The position numbers were made by a program, and so were the translations under genes. The notes beneath the pieces are model-generated. The model had not been told where the DNA came from and did no database searches. It saw only the letters and a program-made list of their open reading frames with translations. Shown here piece after piece: positions 52,746-62,670 of a stretch of 64,000 nt of DNA. Position 1 is the stretch's first letter. Each line of letters begins with the position of its first letter. The DNA lies in the NCBI GenBank assembly GCA_016859345.1, contig CM029129.1:20710695-20774694 (forward strand). The letters run 5' to 3'. The DNA is from Istiophorus platypterus. Taxonomy: Eukaryota; Chordata; Actinopteri; Istiophoriformes; Istiophoridae.

Positions 52746-52898
52746 CACTGAAAGACGCCCGTTTTCAGCTGGTGAACTTCTCAGACAACGAGCTGCGGGT
52801 GTCGCTGTCTAACGTCTCCCTGTCTGACGAGGGTCGATATGTCTGCCAGCTCTACACGGACCCTCCGCAGGAGGCCTACGCCGACATCACCGTGCTAA
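52746..52898 (+). CDS. cadm1: cadm1 exon 3: second half of Ig V-type domain
   Basis: The 153-nt exon (51 codons, phase 1-1) follows a good pyrimidine tract, TTTTTCTCCCCCTCAG. It completes the V domain with [20 protein letters not shown], the DEGRYVC motif carrying the second disulphide cysteine (52844-52846), then [17 protein letters not shown]. Two conserved N-glycosylation sequons are present, NFS (52775-52783) and NVS (52811-52819). The donor I chose is CTAA|GTACGA at 52899; it is the only GT that keeps phase 1 and gives ...TVL-I-PPGNP with exon 4. It is weak: A at -1 and C and A at +4 and +6, although G at +5 is kept. A (CA)n tract starts 13 nt into the intron, which may matter for recognition of this exon. 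Confidence 0.95.
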
Positions 52899-52908
52899 GT
52901 ACGACGGC

Positions 52909-52942
<34 letters not shown>

Positions 52943-54161
52943 GGCATGTACGCACATGCATGCGTGCGCACACACAAACACACACACATTCGGTGTTACT
53001 GGCGGCAGGGAGGTGAGGCCCATTAATCGACAGCTGGACCGAGGAGGACGGCGTCCCTTCACCCTTGGAGTCAACGTGGCCGACGGCTCGCAATCGAAGC
53101 CGCCGGCGGCTCTGACAGCAGCTACGGCAGAACCAGGAGATGCAGGAATATTACGTGCGGTTTTCGCAGTTGCTCGTTAAGCCCTGTCATAACCTACCGT
53201 AGCCGGGTCGCAGGTACGAGAGGCCGGGAGGGTCATAATTCACGCCTATGCTCTTAACACACGTCGTAATCCAAAGCAAAGTGGAGCCTACACATCACGG
53301 TGCTTTTGCATGTACATGACTTTTCAGTTTTCAGTTGAATTCAACAAACCGCGTCATGCACAAAAACAACAACAACAAAAAAAAAAACCTCAGGAGAGAA
53401 GATTTTTTGAAACAAGAAGTGACCATGTTGTCGCGCGCCCCCCCCCCCCCAGTTTGAAACTGAACGATGTCCCACAGTTTATGACCCTTTTTACGACCCA
53501 AATTCAACAACATATCATCAGGACATCAGCTGATGAAATGTTCATTCATCAACTTTTTTTTTTTCCTCCTCCATCCTCCATATGGCTGCTGGACGACTCT
53601 ATTTTTTGAATATTCTGTTAAGGACATACAATCCTTACTGTAGAGCTGAAACTAACTAACTGTGAAATGAGGCTACACAATGTTTGACTTGGTAATTTTA
53701 GCCTTTAGCAGTACTCGCACGTATAATGAATGTAACCTCTTTATATGTATTCAGTCATTTGTCTTTTGAGCTATGACTCAGCGATATCAAACTATATACA
53801 GTATTTTACCATAAGACTAGTTGATAAACATCAGTGTTATATAATATCAGAGTGAATTTGCCTTTTATACCCTTTTTGCTTTCCTTATATATTTTTTTCA
53901 TTCATACGAACTTTACATAATGCTGGATATGTTTATATTTGTTAAATATAGACATGCATATTTCTAAATGTAATTAATAATTAAATGCAATACATATAGA
54001 ATGCCCGGGGTTATGGTGATAAAGTCCAATATTAGCATAATAAGCTAGTCCCGGTTGAAGGTGTGCTGCATCTTTCTAACTGCCATCTGAAAGGAAGAGC
54101 CCCTCCTCTACTGAGCCCTGTTTTCTTGTTTACTGAGCTGGGTTCGTGTGTCCCGTTGCAG
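52899..54161 (+). other. intron 3 of cadm1 (1.26 kb)
   Basis: The intron begins GTACGA and ends TTGCAG. It carries the CA array near its start, a CpG-rich stretch at 53030-53160, a poly-C run at 53439-53451 and an AT-rich 3' half. Nothing else coding is seen. Confidence 0.9.
52912..52988 (+). repeat. (CA)n tract directly after the exon 3 donor
   Basis: A run of about 14 CA units (52912-52940) begins 13 nt after the last base of exon 3, and a second CA-rich run follows at 52968-52988. On the transcribed sense strand this is CA-repeat RNA, a known type of binding site for hnRNP L. Confidence 0.95.
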
Positions 54162-54299
54162 TTCCTCCAGGTAACCCCATCATCGAGGCCCGGGATGAGG
54201 TCCTGAGCGAGGGCAACGAGACGGAGATGACCTGCACTGCCATGAGCAGTAAGCCCGCCGCCACCATCAGATGGTTGAAGGGAGATAAGGAGCTCCCAG
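54162..54299 (+). CDS. cadm1: cadm1 exon 4: first half of second Ig (C2-type) domain
   Basis: The 138-nt exon (46 codons, phase 1-1) has acceptor CCCGTTGCAG and a strong donor, CCAG|GTAGGT, at 54300. It opens with the interdomain linker PPGNPIIEARDEVLSEGNE and contains the first C2 cysteine in MTCTAMSSKPAATIRWLKGD. The CTAM.SKPA.TIRW.KG pattern is typical of CADM1. A sequon NET lies at 54215-54223. The site just before the cysteine, NCT in mammals, reads TCT here, so the glycan position appears to have moved about five residues upstream. The next intron is 5.7 kb. Confidence 0.95.
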
Positions 54300-57200
54300 G
54301 TAGGTGGTGGGGGGGGCGCAATCTTCGACGGGGACATTTTCTCTCCTTAACACAATAAGACACAGTGTGTAATGGGGGGGAGAAAAAGGAATCAGAGGTA
54401 GTTCCTGTTGCAAGATTTACTCATCGGCGTGTTTTTCCAGTCTGTTTTCTGTCCATGAACCACAACCAGGAAGGGTCGCGACGCCCCGGGGGGGAAACGG
54501 CGCTTTCGCTGCCTCCGGCATTTCCGTTTGGGATCTCCTCTCTGGGAGGGGGGGTGGGGGCTCGACCTGAAACAAAATGGAGGGAGAACGAGGCGCTGCC
54601 CGCTGACCCCGCCCGCGGACACGTTCTCCTGTCCGCCTTCCCCTGCGCCTGTCGGGTTCGGCACGGGCTCCCCGGCGACGTTTACCAGACTAAGCCACAG
54701 AAAAAGGCCTAAAAGATCATTATGACGGTATAAATGATAACCAAATACACTGTATGGAGCGAAATGATTCTGTCAGAGACCCATTTTTTTTTCTCCCCCG
54801 GTGCTTTGTCACTGCAGTTTCCATTGAATAAAATGTGCTTCTGCAGATGTGCACATTGTCCCATTGTGTGTAGCTAAATTGTACCTTTTGCATGGGCATC
54901 GTTTATTATCCTAGGTTTCTAAAAGGACAATTTCTTGGACTGGTTTTCTTGCTTTTCTTTGTGGGACTCGCCGTATCAATGCTGTTGGCCCCTTTTTTTT
55001 TTTTTTTTGGATGTGCGGCGGTGGCCAGGGGTCTGCCGGCACCGCGACGACTTTCATGCCTCCATCAAAAGGAGGCCGAGCCTTAGAGGTTCGGCGCCGA
55101 GCTCAGGGGTTGAACAGGCCTCCCGCTGGGCGGCTCCACCTCGGAGCTCCGACGAGCTTTGCGAAGACTTTGAAACAAAGGTCGTAGTCAGAAGCCGCGT
55201 GGGAGCCCCCCCGAGCTACGTCACCCCGACGCCGCGGCGTATTAAACCCCTCGGTGTTCAGCACAAATCTTCAGAATGTTCCGACGTGCCAAAGTCGGGG
55301 GACGGGCTTTCAACTATCTCTTGATGTCACAAAAAATGACTGTTGACATCCAGTGAAATCTCCTTGGCCTTTCTGCTGACCAGTGTGTGCAGGCAAGTAT
55401 GCGTTGGCCGTAAGCACCGCGCAGCCAAAGCGGCGCGATGCTCCCGTGCCACCGGTTTCACTGACGGTTTCAGGGACTGAATTTTAGCTGTAGAGACCGA
55501 CCTATCCTGGAAACTAACATCATCCCTCTCTACCGTCAGGCTCCGGGTCGGCCCGGCTCCGGCACACAGGCCGGGATCTACCACGATATGTGATAATGTT
55601 TCCCGGGATCCTGCCGCATCGCCACCGCAGTGATGCTTTCCTTGCCCGATGCCGTTCACGTGTACACGTGTGGGGCCCGTGTGAAGAAACGCCGTCAAAG
55701 GGCTGCACGAGCCCAGAAATCTGGGTTTTCTCCAGCAGAACTCTGGCTGCGTTATTTGGGTTTTTTTATCCAAACCTTAAAACCATTTACTGAATGATGT
55801 AGAAGGAATTTGTCCGTGCAGAAAGCCGACAGTAACACGGTTACCTGCCCGCAAGTGGACACGCCGGCCGACGGTGCGTTGCAGCCTGTGAAACGCTGAT
55901 CCGCTTCTAGCATTTTATTTTTTCGGTATTCGCTTTCTTTTTCGTGTCAGACGACGAGAGCGGGCGTCGCCCCGCCGGCGCCAGAAGACCCGAAAAGACG
56001 GGACGAGAAAGGAGGGATGGGAGCGGCAGAGCCCTGGAGCCCTGACACTGGGGACAGAACGGCTTGGATCGCCTTCGGCTGTGGTTCCTTGCCCAGCGGA
56101 CTTATTTCTAAACATCCCCGGAGTTGGACTTAATTACCTTGAGGGATAATCAGGATCTCCTAAATATCATTTAAAGGTTGCATTTGCCATGCTTGCCGGC
56201 GTAAATCCAACCATCTCTCCTCATACGCGCCGAACGATGATCGGACCTCACTTATTATCTCCTCTTATTTTTTCTTTCTCTTTTTTCCCTCTTATCCTGT
56301 TATTATTTTGTATTTTTAGTGATTTATTAACATACGCCCCTGACCCTGATTTCCAGCTCTAAAGCTCGCGCTGCAGGGAAAGTCACGAATAAAGCGAGCG
56401 GAGGTTCCAGTAGTGCAGGCGGTTCCTCTCTGTTCCGTTATGATGAGACAAAGGAAGAAGAAGAAGAAAAAAAAACAAGGAGGTAGAACACTTCATTGAC
56501 TGACAGGAACCGGAACAGCCATTAGCCTCGAGTCTTATGAGACAACCACGGGGTGATTTCAATTACCCCGCGCTACCCCAGCTGGAAGACTCTACAAATG
56601 GATAAAAAGAATATATTTTTGGGCAGAGTGATGGGAGCGGAGAGACGTATATTTTATTTAACTCGACATTACTCCCCTTCCCGTTCCCCGAGAATGTGGT
56701 TAAACGATAACAGCGGAGGAAATGAAACGTGGAGGAGGCAGAGGAGGAGGACCGGCGCCGTTTTGTTTGTTGATATCTACAAAGCACTTAAGGCACCAGC
56801 CTCAGCTTTCATTTGACCTTCCAGTGCCTTTCAGTGACATTCATCTCTACTGGCAGCCCCCACCCAACCCAAAGGTTAGTCTGTTAGAACGCTCTTCGTG
56901 CTTCGGAGAGATTCCACCGATTCGTCGTCGGTGCTCCCTTCACTTTATAACGGCTTTTCCGGCTCTTCTCCACCAGCATCAAGCACAATCAAAACGAGTT
57001 CGATCACTATGGTCCTTGAGCTGCATTGTGAATGTATTAATCCAGATTTCAAGCAGGGACAGGACACATGCATGTGCACGCAAACCTTTGTTTGCCGTCT
57101 TCGAAATAAATGAGCTTTGACATGCAGGAATGCATCAATGGCCGTTGGCGGACGGTCCAGACAAAGCAGAGGAGGCCTGTTAGCTGCTGCTTCTGCATAA

Positions 57201-59969
57201 CCCTGCTCTGTCGGAGTAGAAACTGCTCAGCCAGGGCTTTCAGATGGTTAGGCAACAGGGCACGAATGCGTCCCCTGAATACGCCGTTAACTTATCGGTC
57301 CCGCTGGCCACGCTACCTAGCAGACAGCCCAGGTAGCCCGGCGGCTTGCCGAGCTGAGGCGAACGGCGCCGGCATGCTCCTGGGTGGGCAGCACGTTCGA
57401 GGATCGCTCGTTAGCCAGAATAATTCCCAAGCTATCCCCGTTCTGGTGGTCGCATGGATGAGTCATTTTTTTGGAACCAACATACACCCAAAACAAGCTG
57501 CACACAAGGGCTTGAGTAGGCCCCATAGCGTCGTGCGATTCGACCCACAGTGAGTGGAAAATAAGCGAAGGCACAGCGGCGGGGGCGCACTGGCCCAGGG
57601 AGATGATGTTCGCCGCCCCTCCAGAAGTGACAGTGTCTGCGGGAACAGATTAATTTTTGATGCAGCACAACCGGAGCACTGTCAGATGTCGGTCTTCGGT
57701 GCTGGGTTAGTGGCAAGTAGAAAAAAAACAAGCAACAGGCTCATAAAGATGTCTCCTCCCCACCGTTTTTCAAGCGTCAGAAGAAAAGACGTCAGAGGAA
57801 AAGACGCCGCAACGGTGGCTGGGCTGCAGTAGGATGGGCAGCGGGCAGGACGCACGCCCGCTGCATATTTCGGAGCTTAAAATACTGGCGACGCTGCTCA
57901 CAACATTAAGATAGATTTCTGCCTCTTCCAGCGTTTCTCTCTGCAGACTCTTTTATTTTTTATTCATTTTTATTTTTTTGCTTCCAGTATTTGTTTTATT
58001 GATGGGACACAAACATACTTGTGCTAGAGACAGTTGGGAAGTAGGACAAAGGGAGAAAAGTAATCAATCTCCCTTTCCGGCTCCGCTGTGCCGAGTTGTC
58101 TGCAGCTTTTCCTCCTATTTTGTGTGACAGTGACGAGGCATCTTCTTCGGTGCGTTTCGTGAACATATTGCATGATATTATACAGCAGCCACTAATCAGG
58201 GGAGGTTCACTTTGCAGATCCTCAGATATGGCGATGCTGTATTTATTTAAAAAAAAATAAAAGAAGGGGCCACGCAATAAATCTGGCTTCATAAAGCCTA
58301 ATGAGTGATTCACAGTCGCACAGTACATGACAACAGGCAATTTTTAGCTGATTCACCTTCTTTGTCCGCCCTCAAGGACACGCTCGCTTCCGCTCAGCGT
58401 AGTTATAGGGTCACCGGGGGGAACGGCGTTCTCCTCGCGCCCAGACGATGGCTGTCGTCGTCGGGCCCTGATAGTTTTCAAAGCGTTTCTGTCCCGGCTG
58501 CGTCGAGTAAAGAGAGAGGTTTCATCACTGTTATTTTGTAAAGTATAACTTAGTGGGTTGACCCCGAAACATTAAAAAAAAGTTGCTCGCAAAGTTCTCC
58601 CAGAGGAACCAAGGATGCATAAAATTGAGTTTCAACACAAGTCAGGAAGAAATCATATACATTAACTTGTAATGTTTTGAAAAAAGCCCAAACTTTTTAG
58701 AATACAAGCATCGAGACATTATTAATATTTTCATTGCAAAGTAAATCCGTTTTCATTGTCTGATGTAAATGCAGAAAACATACATTAAATAAAAACAGCA
58801 ACTGAGCCCCGAAGCAAGAAGCCAACCAACCAACCATCCAGCAAAATATGAGGAGTCATTGAAATGATTAGGGCGACAATGTGCTGCGTTCGGTTTCAAA
58901 CAAAACGGCAACTTCTGCCTCTTAACTTCTGACGTCCAACTTCTTAAAGTGGGGAGACTTGGATCAGATTTCAGGATCTGTGGGTGCAGAGGAGGGATCT
59001 GGCGCCAGATCCACCGGTCGGGTCGGGTTGGGTCGACCCCGTGATGAAACGGGCTCCACCTGTTTCCCAGGGTAAGACCAGATAGACTGCGGAGAGTAGG
59101 TGGCTCTAGAGGACGGACGGACGGACAGACGGACGGACGGACGGGCGGGCGGGCGGGTGGGTGGATGGATAGATGGATGGACGGATGGACGGATGGATCA
59201 GATGGATGGACAGGTGGATCAGATATACTCTCCTAGTTTCTAGGACAGGCTCCGTGTTTTGTCTTTTGTTTTTTTCTTTTTCCCGCTATCTCACAAACCT
59301 CAAGAATTCTGCAAATGAGCTTGTCTTTGAAGGACCCACATGTCCCGTGAAGCAGAACCCAGGGGTTTTTTTTGGGGGGGGGGTTCTGGGTTATGCTCGC
59401 AGCAGGCTAAGCAAAGGAAGACGAGACATCTCCCGGGCCAAATCATCCAGCCCCTCCGGGAGGAGCTCGCTACCTTCCAGGCAAAGCTCTGGATGCGGCT
59501 CCTTTCGGTGTCAGGGAGTAGTTATGCTCACAACTAAGGGACCAATCACGCTCGCATTTAAGACGCGCAGTGTTTAATGAGTTAGACTTTGGAGAACTTT
59601 GATCCAGGAATCCTACTGAGAAAATTTGGAGAGAAATCTTTTTTTTTTTCTTGCTGCTTTTTTTTTCCCGTCTTATCATTCGGACGACTGCGCGGCAAAC
59701 TTTTTTGGGCTCTAGGCGAAGGGTTTACGCTTTCGTCGGCCGAGACTATCGGAGATTTTCTCCCGCTGCCTCCCCATTTGTCGGCCGGTTAAAGGCCGAT
59801 TAGCTTATATCAATCCTTTGCCGAGCAACGCTGCTCTTCAGCCGAGCAGGTGCAGCCCGGGGCGCCGACGGACGTCGTGGTGGCGTCGTTAACCCCCGGG
59901 ATCCGGCGTGAGCATGCACCACCGTGTTTAACTCCGCCCGTCTTTGTGTGTTTGCCCCCCCCCCCGCAG
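54300..59969 (+). other. intron 4 of cadm1 (5.67 kb)
   Basis: The intron begins GTAGGT and ends CCGCAG. No nested gene is supported. It has CpG-rich stretches at about 54470-54670, 55010-55270 and 55850-56060, a 148-residue minus-strand frame at 55327-55773 without recognisable domains, a 147-residue plus-strand frame at 57110-57553 likewise unrecognised, and a GGAC/GGAT array at 59110-59219. Confidence 0.75.
59110..59219. repeat. (GGAC)n/(GGGC)n/(GGAT)n microsatellite
   Basis: Tetramer units shift along the array from GGAC to GGGC to GGTG to GGAT, differing by single transitions. Confidence 0.95.
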
Positions 59970-60128
59970 GGAAGCCTAAGGTGGAGCTGACCTACGACAA
60001 GATGTACACGGTGACCAGCCGCCTGACGTTCACCGTGAGCAAGGAGGACGACGGCGTGCCCGTGGTTTGCATCGTGGACCACCCGGCAGTCAAGGACTTC
60101 CAAGCGCAGAAATACCTGGAGGTGCAGT
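59970..60128 (+). CDS. cadm1: cadm1 exon 5: second half of second Ig (C2-type) domain
   Basis: The 159-nt exon (53 codons, phase 1-1) follows an acceptor whose pyrimidine tract is almost pure C (59955-59965) and ends in GCAG. The donor is the near-consensus CAGT|GTAAGT at 60129. It encodes [20 protein letters not shown] and [17 protein letters not shown], with the second C2-domain cysteine at 60068-60070, and ends ...KYLEVQ plus the first base of a Tyr or Cys codon, as in CADM1 before the third Ig domain (YKPQV...). The MYTVTS and EDDGVPV blocks are strongly conserved; the segment before them is divergent, as usual between fish and mammals. No exon for Ig3 is seen in the remaining 3.9 kb. Confidence 0.95.
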
Positions 60129-60268
60129 GTAAGTACTTCTGCTTGGAAATAAATTAAAAACCCGGCATGGATATTTAAACAGCATTATGCACCTCTTCTC
60201 TTTTTCTTCTTCTTTTTTTTCCTCTTTTCCCTCCTCTTTTTTCAAGTGTCTCGTCAGCTTAACTCGGT

Positions 60269-60601
60269 AAATTGGACTGCAGCAGAGAGGACCGTTCCGT
60301 CCTCTTTAATTAAACGGCATAAGTTTTTTTTTCCTACTTTTCCCCCCTAACTAAAACTTTGGCGTATGACATGTATGGTGGTGTCACTGAAGGGAAATCA
60401 TCTCCGCGCACAGGTTATGATGAATAAAAAGGAGAAAATTGGACTGCATTGGAGGAGGCTGTTCCATCTCCGCTAATTAAATGACATAAATTTTTTTTTT
60501 TTTTTTTTCTCCTCACATTTTCCCCCCAGTGGAAATTTTGGCGCATGTCATTGTCATTAGAGAGAAAAGATTCTCGGTGCAGGATGAATAAAAAATGGGA
60601 A
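60269..60601 (+). repeat. Diverged tandem duplication (period 167 bp) after exon 5
   Basis: Copy 1 (60269-60434) and copy 2 (60435-60601) share AATTGGACTGCA, TTCC(G/A)TC, TAATTAAA..GCATAA or its variant, a T-run, TTTTCCCCCC, AAaaTTTGGCG.ATG.CAT, and a closing GGaTGAATAAAAA. Substitutions and T-run length differences are frequent, so the duplication is old. Confidence 0.85.
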
Positions 60602-62630
60602 TAAATAAAAGGGCACATTGATGAACATCTCCCAAAGAATTATACTAACGTTGGGTATTATGTTGGCTTTGTGTCTCCGTCAGAAGGAGTAATATTGTCT
60701 TTTGAAGCATTACAAATTGACTGGGTTACTTTTACAGTTGACTTGATATTACAAGATATCTCTCCACCTTTATTTTATCATCCTCATATGCACAAAATCG
60801 TCTGATTTAATTCGTCATTTGGGGCCATGAATATGTTGGAGCAGTGCCGAATAGCGTTTAAGTTTTAATGACTTCATAGTGCTGTGGAACATGGAGGTGC
60901 GCTGGTTTCCGGGTGGTTTAGGATCATAAGTCAGCGCAGGTGCGTGCTGACCAAGTTAAAAGGCGCAGGTACACCACGTCGACGTCCGCAATAGTCAGCT
61001 GTTTGCGTCTAAACGCGCTAGTCCTGCGAACGGACCGGCGAAGAAGAAGCCGGGGAGGTAACGCGGCAGCGACCACGTGCGGCGGCCGGCGGCGATGTCT
61101 CGAACGCGACGTCAAAGGTTCTCGGTAGTAATTTGGTTTATTGGGCGCAAATTGAAACGGCGCGCAAGCAAGCTTTTTTTTTTTTGGAGGGTAAATAATG
61201 ACATGAGAAGTGCATCGACGCAGGGAAATTAAATGTCAAATGTCGAACACAGAAAGCAGAACAAACAGAAAAACATCTGATGAAAAGCAATGATGGTGAA
61301 GTGCCTCCGACAGATTGTAGGTGTAGTAAAGTGTATGATCAAAAAGATGCACGTGAAGTGAAATTGTCTAAGAACCTAAAGGAAACAATTGATTTAATGT
61401 CTCGGCTTGTTTTTTATTATTAATATTATTATTTTCTGTCCTCGATAACAAATCAGATTCATTGAAGCTCAACCGTGTGAACACTGTACTGACAAATATC
61501 TCGCATATTGTCTAGACCACATGTGTGAGCATGGTTTATTCTTCATGCTTTCTTGTGTGTAAACATTGTTTATACGTCTGACCCCAAAACTAACAAACCC
61601 CATTAAAAAACGAATCACAGGCCAAGAAGAAGAAAAACAAAGTTCTGCTCCATGAGGAGGTCAGAGGTCGCGTTTTCTTCGCTGTAGCGGCTTTCATGGC
61701 AATAGAAAGCAACTAATAGCCATTTTTACTGGGTCAAATGAAAAGTGTCGGATCACCAGTGTTGAGCAGAAGCACGTTGCCTAGTAATGCGATTACTTTC
61801 CTCCATAACTGAAACTCAGCAGTCACATCACAGTTACTGATCCCAGCAAAGGCCCGTTCGATGGAGGGCAGGCGGACGGGGGCGTGGTTCCGGTGCCGGG
61901 CCGACGGCATCCTCAAGCCGGAAGACGAAATCCCGAATCCCGCCGTTTTTCCGGGAAATTCCGAGGCCGCCCCGTCGACATTTTTGCGTGCTCCCGCTCG
62001 GCAGTCGCCGACGTTTCCTTGTTTTTCTACACGTGTTAAATATAGAAGGAAAAAGATGCGACGTGGCGGAGTCGAGTGTTCAGGGTCGTTTAATGGCAAC
62101 TTTGACTGAGTAACGGGAAGCGCGACTTATTGATTTTGCCGCTCAGTAGTCAGTAAAGTAATGCGATTACTTTTTCAATTACTGATGTGTAAAGAGTGAT
62201 AGATTACGGTCGACTAACCGTAACCTTATTTAGTCTCTAACCTCATTTGGTCTGTAACCTTATGCCTTCAGCCTCTGGCGTGTCCTAGCATTCCCTCTAA
62301 AAAAAAAATAAAAATAAATGAATTAATAAAATGAAAAACAACTCCTCTGCTGCTGTCTGACCTTTCCCTGGGAGAGAGAGAGCCGGAGATCAGCTCATCT
62401 ACAAATGGCATTTTGTTGGCCTCTGGTTACCGGGGGCCCCCCGACCGCCCGGCCGCCTGCTCGCCCGGCTCGGCCTCGTCCCTGCGGGTCCCGCGGCCCA
62501 GCCGACCTCTGACCCCTCCGCTTTACGGCTCTAACGTTAGCTTTGGAGCATATCTAGAATCCTGATAGAGGGTTTCTTGATTCCCTTTTTTTTTTATTTT
62601 TACTTTTCCTTTTCGCTTAATTTTGTCGGT

Positions 62631-62670
62631 CTGTAATTTCCTGGGTATGTAATTTCCAAGGAAATTACAG
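62631..62670. repeat. Short inverted repeat, CTGTAATTTCC...GGAAATTACAG
   Basis: Perfect 11-bp arms (62631-62641 and 62660-62670) surround an 18-nt spacer. A second TGTAATTTCC inside the spacer pairs with the same right arm with only AA between, giving alternative hairpins and the palindromic core TTCCAAGGAA. Confidence 0.85.

Larger units (their letters stand above)
39770..60128 (+). other. cadm1: cadm1 gene, internal part (exons 2-5 with introns 2-4)
   Basis: Cell adhesion molecule 1 is a type I membrane protein of the immunoglobulin superfamily. It mediates calcium-independent homophilic and heterophilic adhesion at synapses and epithelial contacts through its outermost Ig domains. Four exons are recognised from their translation and from GT/AG borders, and all are phase 1 at both ends, the rule for Ig-domain exons. 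Spliced together they give 199 codons without a stop: V-domain halves in exons 2 and 3, C2-domain halves in exons 4 and 5. Diagnostic stretches are [41 protein letters not shown] and KEDDGVPV.C, which fit CADM1 and not CADM2, CADM3 or CADM4. The signal-peptide exon and the exons for Ig3, stalk, transmembrane segment and cytoplasmic tail are outside the window. Whether this is teleost cadm1a or cadm1b cannot be decided here. Confidence 0.93.
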
